Shown: in pieces, positions 47,134-59,747 of the stretch
Layout of the letters: each line of letters starts with the position of its first letter
Numbering within the stretch: position 1 is the stretch's first letter
Assembly (NCBI GenBank): GCA_019973155.2
Contig: BPQB01000097.1
Location: 50,817-114,816, forward strand
Direction: 5' to 3'
Length of the DNA stretch: 64,000 nucleotides
Source: Phanerochaete sordida
Lineage: Eukaryota > Basidiomycota > Agaricomycetes > Polyporales > Phanerochaetaceae
Position numbers and translations under genes: made by a program
The notes under the pieces: model-generated
Told to the model about the DNA's origin: nothing
What the model saw: only the letters and a program-made list of their open reading frames with translations
Database searches by the model: none

Positions 47134-47920
47134 TTGTGACGCGACGCGTCGCGTCGCGGGCCCACGTGCGCGCTTGTTGAATGCGCCAAACAACGCGTCC
47201 GGCTTGTTTGGCCGCGCCGGCCGCGCTGTTTGGCTACCACGGCGCCGCCGTCTGGTGGAGCATCGCCGGCGGTGGTAGCCACGGCCGGAGTCCGAGACTG
47301 GCTCGACCGGCGGTCGGGCGGTCGAGCGAGCGAGCCACTGCAGCCACGGAGCCGGCAGCATGCCCAGAGCTGTCCGTGCGCGGCGTATCCTATCCAATTT
47401 GACGGGCCATACACCGTCTGCAAGAAATCAGCGCGCTGTATGCCTCAGGGAATATGCGACTTACATACATCGTGGGGTGGTGGTCGAAGTCAAAGCGGGA
47501 ACTTGAGTGACTGCCTATTTCGGACGCGTACAAATATAGGCGCTTTCCGCCTCGTCCGAGTCCCGGTGCGCCGCTTTGTTGCTCCCTCTTCCTACCCGGT
47601 GGCGTCCACAAGAAATGACCTCAGTGTGTATGAAGGCCGGCCTCAGTACGGTGCTTCTGCCGAACGCTGACTCTACGGGCAGCAGACAAATCACGCGCAG
47701 GTCGCTCTACCTCGCGCCGGACGCGAAGGCCGAGTCCGGCGGCCATTCTGGCCTCTGCTGGCAGACCCGGCGTGGCGCACGGCGCACGGGCCTCCGAAGC
47801 ACGTCTCTCGGCGAGGCTTCGGTGCCCGGCAGCGTGTCTGCCGCCACGGCTCGCCGGCCGTGGCCAAACAACACGTTGAACGTGGTCCAAACACTGGCAA
47901 ACACGGACGCGTCGAGAAGG
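47134..47920. other. Spacer between head-to-head RNA-like units
   Basis: The outer parts next to each TATA box are GC-rich and partly inverted relative to one another (CCAAACAACGCG near 47187; CCAAACAACACG near 47863). The centre (47390-47700) is less GC-rich and unique. No gene is supported; it probably acts as a divergent promoter region. Confidence 0.4.
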
Positions 47921-48834
47921 TATAAATACCCTGCGACCTTCGCCGTCAAGCCCCAGACTTCGGTCTTCCCTACACCCACTACAACGGCCCCCTTCGACAA
48001 CAGCCCGTGGTACGCGTGTTTTCCTCTCCCGTCGCTGTCTTCTCAGCTGACCTCGCTGTCTAGAACGGCGACGCAAGCACCCTCGCCACCGCCGCGCTCG
48101 CCGGTGTCAGCCAGGCGGTCGAGCAACCCTTCCGGGGCTCCCGCGCCGCCTTTGTGCGGAGGGCGGCACTGGCGACCGCAGCGGCGCGTCCGCCCCGCCC
48201 GACGGCTCCGCGGTCGAGCACCCCATCGCTCCCGGGAGGTCCAGCCTCGAGCCTCGGGCGGCGGCGGACGCGGGCGCGCCTCGTGCGCGCCCTACTCTCG
48301 ACTCCTTCGAGGGCGGGCTGTGGCTTGTACACGCCCCCCAGCGCGACCTCGGTCGTGCTCGCGACGGCCCGCCCACGCCAGTGGTTGAGCGGCGTCAAGT
48401 GACTTGTGCGCTGGCTGCTCCCTACAGGGCCCGCTCCGGCGGATCCTGGGCGTGGGCGGCGCTGTCTGGCGTGCCTGCGGCGACTCGTGGGCAGACGGTC
48501 GAGCACTCTGTGCTCCCGACGGGGCTGCCGTTGAGCGCCCCGGGCCCGGGCTAGACGGTGAGCACATCGGTGGCGGCGTTGCCCGCCCCGACGCTCCCGA
48601 CGCGGCGCCTTTTGCGCGCCGTGGGGCCTGGGTCGTCGCAGGCACTGCTATTTCTTACTTATCATCCATTAGTACTGAAATGCTTACAGGGATAACACGG
48701 GCAAAAGGTGGGTCCCCTGAGGAAGGGCGACTCCGAGAGGAGCCGTCCTGGCGCGACCTCTCCGTGGTCCTCGGGACGAGTACCTCCGGAGCCTTCGGGC
48801 TCTCGAGGGAAACCAACCGCGCCTTAATCACTGC
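47921..48834 (+). ncRNA. Spliced RNA-like repeat unit, copy 3 (inverted)
   Basis: TATAAATA at 47921-47928, exon A to 48009, intron 1 48010-48063 (54 nt; GTACGC, GCTGACC, TGTCTAG), exon B 48064-48557 (494 nt), intron 2 48558-48689 (132 nt; TACTGA branch, TTACAG), microexon 48690-48707 (18 nt), donor GTGGGT. There is no ATG anywhere from the TATA box to the end of exon B, yet splice positions and exon lengths match copies 1 and 2, so splicing rather than a reading frame is conserved. The tail keeps a TTCG-capped stem (48783-48808) with changes on both sides and a second hairpin whose loop is GAGA. 48839-49261 holds only TATA-like AT tracts. Confidence 0.55.
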
Positions 48835-49261
48835 CCAGTGTTATCCATACTTGACTTATTAATGTCTTCATGCTATACACGAATACATAGATGACTTTAT
48901 CTCAACGTTGAATGCGTTCTTTACATGAGGCCTGAGGTAACAGCAATGACAATAGTAAGAGTAGCCTTACGACCGACGTTGACATGGGCTGCCTAGGCAC
49001 GGCCGGCAGAGCCTATACAAGCTAAGTAAATCTTTCCACCTGCGGTTTGCTAGTGCCTGCAGGAATATTGGCACCGCCGCGTACATCATCGTAGGAAATA
49101 TTCAGGAGTTGCGTCATTGTGGACCATCACGAGATGGCGCGAAGGTCAAATGAACGGCGCCGGTAAAGCGATATATACATTGGTCTATATATGCGCAGCA
49201 AGTGTACCGCGGGCCACCGCATCCCTCCCGTCTCTTATTTTTCTCGTCCTGAGCCTGCCGC

Positions 49262-51380
49262 CTACGCCGGGCTGCGCCCGCCGAGCTCCTCGAACAGCAC
49301 ATCCGCGTCGGGACGGTGCCTCCCAAGGCGCTCGCGCTTGAAGTGGCCCGAGATGAGGAACGCGACGTCGAGCGCCTGCTCGAAGTTGAGGCGCGGGTCG
49401 CAGAAGGACTGGTAGCGCAGGCCGAGCTGCGCCTCCGCGAGCCCCATGCTCCCGCCGAGGCACTCCGTGACGCTGAACCCGTCCGCCGCGAGCTCGCCCG
49501 TGAACTCGAGCGAGACGCCGCCGAGCCGCGAGCCGCACTGCGTGTGCGTGCGGATGCACGCCGTCAGCTCCGAGATGATCGTGCCGAAGTGGCGCGTTTT
49601 GTGGCCCGTGGAGGAGGTGAGCGTGCTGGGCGGTAATCAGTGGGTGTGAGGGGGGAAGGGGAGGAGGTACGTACTTGCCGTGCATCGGGTCGCAGACCCA
49701 GATGACGGGGTGTCCGGACTTCTGGACGGCGGCGATGTGGCCGGGGAGGTACTTCTCCACCTGTACGCGGAGGTCAGATGGCGTGCGCTGGCAGATGTGA
49801 GGCGTCCTGATCCTACCTTCGCGGCGCCGTAGCGGGTGATCAGGGTAACGCGTCCGCTCTCCTTGTCGGGGTTGACGACTGCGAGACCGCTGTCAGCCGT
49901 GCGCCAGACACATCCCCGCCACGCGCGACTCACTGTCCAGGAGCCGAATGAGCTCCGCGTCCTCCATGCTCGGCCCGACCTTGATGCCGATGGGGTTGCG
50001 GATGCCGCGGAAGTACTCGACATGCGCGCCCGTCAGCTGCCGCGTGCGGTCGCCGATCCAGAGGAAGTGCGCGGAGGTGTTGTAGAACGCCGTCGGCTGC
50101 GGCGCGTCGCCCGCGGGCCGGCTCGAGTCTGGCACCGCGAACTCGCGCGTCATCGCCTCCTCGAACGGGAGCATGAGGCCCTCATGACTACGCGCATCAG
50201 CAACGCCCGCTCACGGCGCGAAGGAGAGAGGGCGCGCACCTGGTGTAGAAGTCGACCTCGCCGAGCACGCCGGGCGGCCCGCCCTGCTCGTACGGCGTGC
50301 GCTCCGCGCCGAGGCCGATGGTGCGCGCGAAGCCGAGCGCGTCGCCGAGGCCCTCCGTGATGCGCTCGAACTCGGTGCGCAGACCCGGCGAGCGCACGTG
50401 CGCGAGCGACCAGTCGCGCGGGTGGTGCAGGGACGCGAAGCCCGAGCTCAGCAGCCCGCGGATGTAGTTCAGCGTCGCCGTCGAGTGGAAGTACGCGCTG
50501 CGCACGGGTCAGGCGGGGTGCGGGATCGTGGGGGAAGCGGGCGCACCTCAGCATGCGCTCTGGGTCGGGCGTGCGGTCGTCTGGCGAGAGGCTGCGAGAG
50601 CGTTAGCGCGCCGTGAGAGACCGAAGGCCGCGGACGCACCCGTTCACATTGTCGCCGCTAAGATTTCATCTCAGTTGCTGAACCAAGGAGTCATGAGGGA
50701 TTGCACACTGTACCGGAAACTGAGCACCTCGCGGTCGCCAATCTTCTCCATCGCACTGCTGCGTGGTTTTGCGTACTGGCCGGCGATGCGGCCTATACGG
50801 ACCTGGATGATTGATTGATGTGAGACGAAACAGATGTGGTGGCAGTTGGGGCACAGGTACTGACGACGGGGAGACGGGCACCCCAGATGAGGATGAGGGA
50901 GACGGAGAGGATGAGACCGATTTTGTTTGAGATGTTTTCCTGAGGGCATCGCCCGTGAGCTTGCATATAAGAGGCAGAACAGACATGCATACTTGTGTGC
51001 ACGCATCGAAGCTCTCAGCACAGTCGCCGGCATGCAAGAGGAAGGCTTCATTGCGCTGAACCAGACTGAGCTGGTGGCGAAGTCGTTCTATCTGGGAGAG
51101 TCGTGAGTGAACAGTCTGAGGAGAGATACGTATTTGCGCACCTCGGATGGGGTGACAAGCGGCGGCAGCTGCTTGATCTTTCCCAGTACTCTACATTCCC
51201 CCGTGAGCCCGCGTCCTCCGTCTCATCCGGACTCCGTACCTCGAGAGATGCTCAGTGTCGGGGTATACGACATCCTACGAGGTAGTATGAGCAGCAGACT
51301 TTCCGATATTGTCGCTTCAAACGCACCTGAGCTGCAGGCTTATCTTGCCAGGAGGATGGGGTCCAGTTGGCTGCAGGCAT
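49262..51380 (-). CDS. DAHP synthase, class II (shikimate pathway entry)
   Basis: Thirteen exons from 51327-51380 down to 49262-49625 (others 51240-51274, 51142-51190, 50993-51091, 50865-50939, 50714-50802, 50640-50657, 50547-50591, 50240-50497, 49934-50187, 49817-49878, 49675-49760) join in frame to 495 residues. The enzyme condenses phosphoenolpyruvate and erythrose 4-phosphate, the first step to aromatic amino acids. Class II marks are [84 protein letters not shown] and STGHKTRHF, then [10 protein letters not shown] and VTECLGGS. It is unrelated in sequence to the class I enzymes (Aro3/Aro4) of yeast. Exon 7 is a microexon of 18 nt. It diverges from the neighbouring F-box gene with about 526 bases between starts. 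Confidence 0.96.
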
Positions 51381-51906
51381 CGTGGTCAGTAGCAAGCGAT
51401 GACTCTGGCGCCTTCGCCCAAAATACTGCCTAGGATCTAATCTTATCTCAGACGCCACAATGCTGATCGTAGACGCCAGCTGCTGCTGGCGACGCTGCCG
51501 CCTCGCAACGAACGTGCTTTCTTTTACCTATCTTCCTCCAACTTGTAAGCTATGTGTCAGGAGCTCAGAAGTGTGATATTTTGCTATTATTTTTCAAATT
51601 TAATTTATGAATGGAGATATACGTCTCAAAGAACTTGTGCTGTGCTGACTAAGCAGAAAATGGCGTCACATCCGGCTGGTTGGGTGACGACACTTGAACG
51701 GAGCCTCTTATCTGCAGGCTTGCAGCTGCCCAATATCCCGCAAGTTTGCATGTAAGCTGTTGCTTACCCAGGTATCATGAAAAAGCACGACGCTCACAAA
51801 CCATCCCTAGAAATATACTCTGTCAAATACTTACTTTGAGGATCCGCTTCGGTTCCTTCGCACCAACCCTCTGACCCCGCAACCTCAGCCGTCTCCAATC
51901 CTCGTC

Positions 51907-53358
51907 ATGCTACACACGCTGCCTTACGACCTCATACGGATCATCACATACTCTCTGGATGGTTCTGATATTGCTCACCTCCTGTCTGCGTGTAGATCGT
52001 TGCATACCCTCATCGATGACGAAGGCATTTGGCTGGAACAATGCTCACGCTACAAGCTCACGGACAGAGCCGTATTCGACAACGCGACGTATCGCGAGAT
52101 ATACACCCTCGTGCTGCACACATACGGCCCTCTTCTAGGCTTATGGGCAAGCGACCACCCATACAGGGGCTCTATCATCGAGTTCCGCTACGATGCGGGG
52201 TACAAGGGCATCGTCGGGGAGGTATGGCGATTCTGGATCCGGCAAAGCGTCTTCGACTCCATCAACAGCCTGCACATGCCCAAGCTCCCCGAATACTTTG
52301 CCTTCTTCTCGGTCGCACTCCCCGCGAGGCATGCTCCCCGACAGGCCGTGCTGAACTGGCACATCCACCACAACGGCGTCGAGTACTTCGGCCCCGCCGA
52401 CGACTTCTTCACCGTCCCCACCATGCACGTCCTCTCCGAGACCGACCAGTCGCAGTTCATCCACTACCACGCCGGCACCTGCCGCCTCCCCGACTTCCCA
52501 GACCCGGCGCACACGGCGTGGTACGATGCCACGCGAGGGGTCCCGCGGCTGCCCGTCGAGTCCTCACCTGCCTCCGCCGCGCTGCGCAGCGACCCCATCC
52601 CGTCCGCGGCGTTCCTCTACATAGGCCCGGGGCCCACGCCGAAGCCGCGCGCGCTCGCGTTCGCCGCGGCGCCGCCGGGCGTGCCCGAGCTCTTCGCGCT
52701 GCACGAGCCGCGGCTGCAGGTGCAGGACCTGCGCGGGTTCGACCTCGGCGGGCGCGAGGCGCGGCGGGGGCCGCCCGTCCCGCGGCGCTTCTACCCCCTG
52801 CGCTGCGCCGTGCTGCCCGGCGATGAGCCCGGCGACGAGAGGTGGGACGCGCGCAGCCTCGCGGGCGTGTGGCTCGGCGCGTACGCGTCGCATGGCACGG
52901 AGGTGCTGTATGTCGATGTCGACGAGCGCGGGGAGGCGGTGCGCGCGCTGAAGCTCACGGGCGACCTGAACGTGCCGCGCGGCGTCGTCACCTGGCAGTT
53001 CGCGCTGCGCGACCGCATGCGCCTCGAGGACCTGCCGCACGACCTGCAGCGCGCACAGGTCGTCTTTGGGGACCTCAACACCGTGCGGATATACCGTGGG
53101 ACCGGGACGATCAGCGGCACCGGCTTCGTGTGAGTTCTGTGCTCCGCTGCGTGGGATGTGCTCGCTGACGTCGCTTGTAGCGAAGAGCACCGGGGAGAGT
53201 CTACCGACTACATCGGAATTGTCAGCCGGGACGAGATACGGGTGAACTGGTTCGACATGGATGAGGACTATGCTCCGCGCTACCGGCGATATCGAGGAAG
53301 GGACCTCGACACGGAGGAGGTGAATGGAAACTTGCGCACGCCTGCGCCTTGGTCCTGA
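51907..53358 (+). CDS. F-box protein, FBXO31-like
   Basis: Two exons (51907-53129 and 53181-53358) give 466 residues. The N-terminus LHTLPYDLIRIITYSLDGSD, with LLSACRSLHTLIDDEGIWLE, is an F-box. The C-terminal part has the order seen in FBXO31: a segment around LAGVWLGAYASHGTEVLYV, then ALKLTGDLNVPRGVVTWQF, and a final beta region split by the intron (GTGTISGTGFV then EEHRGESTDYIGIV). FBXO31 in animals recruits substrates such as cyclin D1 to an SCF ligase; the fungal role is not known to me. Codon use becomes markedly GC-rich in the middle third (52550-52900), a low-complexity proline/arginine/alanine stretch probably forming a variable loop. Confidence 0.85.
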
Positions 53359-53618
53359 AGGCACGACCTGTTCCACCTGGTTGAAGGTAGTATATCATGT
53401 CCAGAACATGACCTTGGCACAAAACCTGAATATATGCGCCTTTTCTCGAGTGTCTACCGGGTACCAGTACCGAGGAAATACAGGGTGATATCTGCAATGA
53501 CGATGGAGCAGCATGGAATAGAACGAATATGACGCGTGCGATGTACGTGGGAGAAATACAGTAGTGGATATTACGGTCCCGGAACCCATGTCGAAGATCA
53601 TGCAATCGGTGGAAATCG

Positions 53619-54803
53619 TCACGACCGCTCCAGCTGCTTGGCCACTCCGACAGCCTCGTCCCTCGCCTGTCCGAGCTGCGGGTCCAGGTTGCTGTTCGGG
53701 TCCATCTGGTCTGCGCCCTGCGAAGGCCCCGCCGCTGCGGCGGCCGCGGCCGCGGCCGCAGCGAGGGTCGCGGCGCTCGCGGAGTTCGCCATCGCCTGCT
53801 GCTGGTCGGCGCCCATGCGGAACGGCGAGGGCGCGACTAGTGGACGGTGGAAGCGGGCGCGAAAGTCGTTGGGAGATCCCTGTGCGGGAGGGGGAGGCTC
53901 ATGGACATATTGCTGGTGGTTGACGGCGTTGATCGCCTGGTTAACGGCGTGCGCGGTCATAGCAGTATACTGGGAGACCGACCCGTCTGGTACATGCCCG
54001 CCGTCGGGGGGTTTGTTCGCGTTCGCGGCCGCGGCTGCGGCGTTCTGCTGCGCGTAGTGCATGCGCCGCTAGAGGGCGCGTCAGCGCGCGCACGCGGGCG
54101 GGCGGAGTAGGGCGGGTCGTACCTGCTGGTCCCAGTGGTCCCATGCCTGTGCGATGATGGGCTCGAGCGAGGCGAGCTCTTCGTTGCTCATGTTGAGGGT
54201 GCGGAGGAGGTGCGCCTTGAGGAGGGGAGCGCAGGAGAAGGAGAGGAGGAGCGTCGACGCGAAGGTCTGCCCGCCGAGCGGCTGGCCCTGCGGGAACGGC
54301 GGCTCGTGCATGTGTGGGTGCGGCGCGTGTGGATGCTGCTGCAGGTCGTGCATGATCGGCTGGTACTGGCCGTCCGCGTTGAGCCGGTACTGAACGTCCT
54401 CGATGCCCGGGAGGAGTTCGTTGCCCATGTCGAGGCCGAGCTCACGCAGCTTCTTCTGCTTGACCAGTGCGCGGTGCTTGCGCTGCCGCTCCCTCGCCGC
54501 CGCACGCACCTTCTCGCGCCGCGCCGCCTCGTCCGGCGACAGCTCCTCGCCCTTCTCCTGCGGCGCGAACTGCGGCTCCGGCACGGGGACGGGCTGCTCC
54601 TCGACCGGTGGCGGGGGCGGCTGCTGCACCTGCGACATCGAGAGCAGGTTGTTCAGCCCCGCCTGGCGGTCTCGCTCGCGCTTCCGCCGCTGCCTCTCGG
54701 CGGCCTTCTCGCGTTTGTTCCTCTGGCTCTCGGTCTCGTTCTCGCGCGACCGTTTGCGGGACGAGGTCGGCGTTGCCGAGATAGGGGCTTGGTGCGGGTC
54801 CAT
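53619..54803 (-). CDS. Basic, Q/A-rich nuclear protein, possible transcription regulator
   Basis: Two exons (54123-54803 and 53619-54068) give 376 residues. Near the N-terminus a strongly basic, helical region (SRKRSRENETESQRNKREKA followed by more Arg/Lys) resembles a bZIP-type basic region or bipartite nuclear signal, but no leucine heptads follow directly. A second basic helix lies near residue 110 (REKVRAAARERQRKHRALVK). Later segments are histidine/proline-rich, then glutamine-, asparagine- and alanine-rich, with an alanine run of about 11. Such layout fits a fungal transcription factor or cofactor; assignment to a specific family is not possible by eye. The promoter (54885-54980) has five GTGAC/GTCAC words. 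Confidence 0.7.
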
Positions 54804-54879
54804 GCGTGGCCGGCAGCACAAGAAATAGGTCTATTCGTCGCGGTCGTCGCTGTGTATGCGCACGACGAACGTTACACCG

Positions 54880-54980
54880 CCGTGACTGGGCGACGTGACG
54901 GCGGGGGGCGGGCGGGGAACGAGACTGTGACCGGGTCGTGACGGTTGGAGGGCAAGGGGGGCCAAACAGTGTCACACAAA
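54880..54980. promoter_or_regulatory. GTGAC-rich block upstream of the nuclear-protein gene
   Basis: Four GTGAC and one GTCAC in about 100 bases, about 80-180 bases upstream of the start at 54803. Similar clusters occur at 19505-19565, 22973-23070, 25100-25195 and 31515-31590. Confidence 0.35.
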
Positions 54981-55453
54981 GTTTTATCGCCCGTGGCGTG
55001 AGAAACACCTGCCTCATTCTCCCAGCCTGCCGTACACAAACTGGCCGGTCCGTGGTCTTTATCCAACCACTTGCGCTGTCTGTACGCGTAAAAGCATCTT
55101 GAGGCGCAGTTTTAGGCTTGGGTGTCCCTCTGGGCAGCATTTTATGCAATATGCTCGCGCCGTGGAAACGCACCATGGCTGAACTTCCTGAGTCCCAGGG
55201 CGAGAGACCACGCCGCAAGGAGAAGTACAATCCACAGACAACACTCCAGGGGGTCATGGTATCGTCTCTGGACATATGCACTGCTGCAAGTCAGCCCAAC
55301 ACGGCACGAACCACGTTAGGCTCGCCACCGAGGACTCGGGTCACCAATACGACCAGATTTCAACGTTGTCGTCGCCGTGGCGTGTGTATTACAGAAGTGC
55401 ATTCCGCTGGTATGATACAAGTCCTTGACAGTGAATATATGGCGATACATGTA

Positions 55454-55912
55454 TTAGTTTGACGAAGGTTTGGGCGGCGGTTCGGTAGGTGGTACACCCC
55501 ACTCCGGAAGGCCAGCTGGTCGTGGAATGCGCTTGTTCTCCCAGCCGTCCTCTGGAGCAGCATTCAGGCGCTGTAAGGACAGTCAGCACGAGCATTCGAA
55601 GCTACGCATGAGGACGCACGAAGTACTCCTCCCGAATGTCGAACTTCCGCCGATTCCTCGCGAGTCCAAGCTCCTGCTCCTTCGTCACCTGCGCGGATCA
55701 TGAGCCTGCGGACCCTCGGAGGGGGCAAGAAGAGTGCGCACGTTCTGAATCTTCTGGTCTTGCAAATCATACCGCGTCTGAGCAAAGCTTTGCATGCCAA
55801 AGGAGGCCCCGACTATGATGAGCACGAACGGGATGCCGAACAGGGATGGGTGCTTCCGGAGCAGGACATGGACGGGGTTTGGGTTCAGAGGGTTATTCTG
55901 GAAAGGGGGCAT
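55454..55912 (-). CDS. cox16: COX16, cytochrome c oxidase assembly protein
   Basis: Three exons (55742-55912, 55620-55688, 55454-55570) give 118 residues. COX16 is a small inner-membrane mitochondrial protein needed to assemble complex IV. Family features: a single membrane segment SLFGIPFVLIIVGASFGMQS, then FAQTRYDLQDQKIQN, the conserved RNRRKFDIREEYFRL across the second intron, and the ending PRPAGLPEWGVPP. Length and order match fungal COX16. It diverges from the adenylosuccinate synthetase gene, with 358 bases between start codons, so the two may share a promoter. Confidence 0.93.
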
Positions 55913-56270
55913 ACCATCCGAGGCCGCGAACTGGGTATCCCAGGAAGAACAAGGTGGTGGTAAGGGATATTCAGCGAAACATGAGTTCGAGGAACGAGTG
56001 ACGCCAGTCACGTGAGAAGGATAAGCCCGGCGATAAGTGTCGCAGTAAGTAGACAGTGAAAGCAAGTAACAACGCGTCAGCAAAGCAGGTAAGACGGGAT
56101 AGCAACTGGAGTAAGCCGCCGGGTAAGCGGATTTGTCGGACCGCGTTATCGCGATGCTACTATAAATTGTAACTCGATCTGCTCCGTTTCCAAAATGACT
56201 CCTCTGTTTTACCCCACCACCTGTCGCCATTCGCTGGTAACGGTTCTCTCGCGAGAGAATCAGTGCCACC

Positions 56271-57915
<1,645 letters not shown>

Positions 57916-57941
57916 CAAATTGTACTAGAGTAAGTAGAGTA

Positions 57942-57947
57942 AATAAA
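57942..57947 (+). terminator. Poly(A) signal after adenylosuccinate synthetase
   Basis: AATAAA lies 26 bases past the stop codon in an AT-rich stretch, a fitting position for 3' end formation. Confidence 0.4.
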
Positions 57948-58441
57948 ATGAAGATGAGTAGAGTCGCATGCGCCTCGCGTGACTGTTTCGAGTCTCGGTC
58001 AACGTCGACTCAGCGATTGTACGCGTGAGTTTGTACAATCCCAAACACAAGAATTAGCTGACTCACTGCGGACCTTAGACTCGACGTCCTTCGCGCGTGG
58101 CATGGCTTGTTCGATTGACGGCCGTTCAATGCGGTTCAACAGCATCGCTATATGTGGCATGCGTACTGATTTTTTGTCGACGTCTCCAGCGTGCCTGATG
58201 AATTTACCGCACAGAGTCTCCGATATGGCAGCTGTAGTCCCTCCTAGGCAGCAAGGGCGAGGACGTTTCGGAATTGGGACATTCTACCGCAAGGGCAGAG
58301 CATCACGACGGGTGCAGTGCATTTCCATCTGCCATGGTATGTCTTCTATCTCACCAGATGACTTTTTAACCTGGGATTTGGGCCTCTCCAGTCTCGAGAG
58401 ACCACCCGACCCCTCACTGCTACGAGCGCGCGCGCGAAGCT

Positions 58442-59747
58442 TTGGACCACCAGTACACTCAGCGAGCAATAATGGAAGGCGTGCGTACCTCATCTCTCCT
58501 AATTGTACGCGACCTAAATACTCTTCAGACGTCTTCAAGACTGGGTGTCTCCGCCTGGCAACAGATGTTGAGGGGTGTGCTCGATGTCGACGAGCGTAAG
58601 GTTGGCGACTGCAAAGACGATATTGACACGCTCATGGTATTCGTGAGTGGCACTCTTATTGGCTGCGAATACAAAGTACTCATAGTATGTCTAGGCCGGC
58701 CTCTTTTCTGCCGTATTGACAGCCTTCCTCGTCGAGTCCTACACTATACTCCAACCGGACCCTCATGACGAGATGACATTCCTCCTCCGTCAGTCTCTGT
58801 TCCGGAATTACACAGTCAACACTGGCTACTTGAATTCTACGTCCCCTACCCTCGAGGCTCCGCCTTTCGAAGCGCCTCTCTGGGCCGTGCGCGTCAATGC
58901 GCTCTGGTTCGCTAGCCTGGTGTGTAGCCTCGCGACGGCTTCGATCGCCATGCTCGTGAAGCAATGGTTGCGCGAGTACCTCGCTATCGAATGGACCGTC
59001 CCTCAGGAGAAGCTGCGTGCGTGGCAGTACCGCAAAGCCGCGATCGCGGACTGGAGAGTCTTCGGGATCGCGTCTGCCTTGCCACTTCTCTCGCAGGCGT
59101 CACTGGCCCTCTTTTTTCTGGGACTTTACTTTTTCACCAGCGCCATCGACGATAGGATCGGCCGATCCACTATGCCACTCGTGGCCGACTGGGCATTCTT
59201 CCTCGTCATGACTACTCTCGCACCCCTCATCTCGCCCCGCTGCCCGTACAAGATTCCGCCTCTGAAGGGCGTCCAAGTACTTGGGAGACGATCTTTGATG
59301 CTTGCATTCGCGGGCAGAAGGATTACTGTATTCATCGTCGCGCGAGCAGGAATGTCTATCACAAAGGCCGTTCTGTCCCTCACAGCTGTCGTAACGTCTA
59401 CTATCCACCTAGCATCGTGTCCGTCACGCTCTCACGCGGTCGGATTGTCGCCATCCTATACCGATATTACGCCTCAGGCCTTCTCGCAACGCCCCATAGA
59501 ATCAGTGTCCCTCGCTCAGCCCCATAGATGGCTGCAAGTTTCGGGCTCTCTATTTTCTACAGCACCTATGAGTCTGCGGAAAGAAGAGGTCGTCAAGGAA
59601 GCCAAGGAGGACATCGGGCTCAAGATCCGCCCTCGCTCTCGCCCGCGAGCGGGCACCAGAACACTAACCGCATGGTCTATGTGCAGATCCTCGGGAGCAG
59701 CGCCGCGGCGCAGGTGCGCAGATGCTCCTGCTTCCGACTGCGTTTGA
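58442..59747 (+). pseudogene. DUF6535 gene fragment
   Basis: Paralogous to the gene at 35526-38482. A first part (WQQMLRGVLDVDERKVGDCK, ending 58642) is followed by an intron (58643-58694) and the DUF6535 core from 58695 (AGLFSAVLTAFLVESYTIL, WLREYLAIEWTVPQEKLRAW, ISPRCPYKIPPLKG). Upstream, YERAREALDHQYTQRAI is coding-like but joined to the preceding MSSISPDDFLTWDLG segment only through a one-base frame change near 58420. After about 59350 the long C-terminal region of the paralog is missing and the frame runs into unrelated sequence. It may still be expressed as a short membrane protein, but looks truncated. 57948-58335 holds no gene. Confidence 0.6.

Noticed and set aside
45327..48834. Protein-coding gene family in the three repeat units
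   Set aside because: The most sensible frame (with SAVEHPIAP, TPVVERRQVTCALAAP) has no shared start codon, differs by small indels between copies, and one copy has no ATG at all before intron 2.
45327..48834. SINE-type elements
   Set aside because: No Pol III A and B boxes or tRNA-like head recognised; TATA boxes and Pol II introns point elsewhere.
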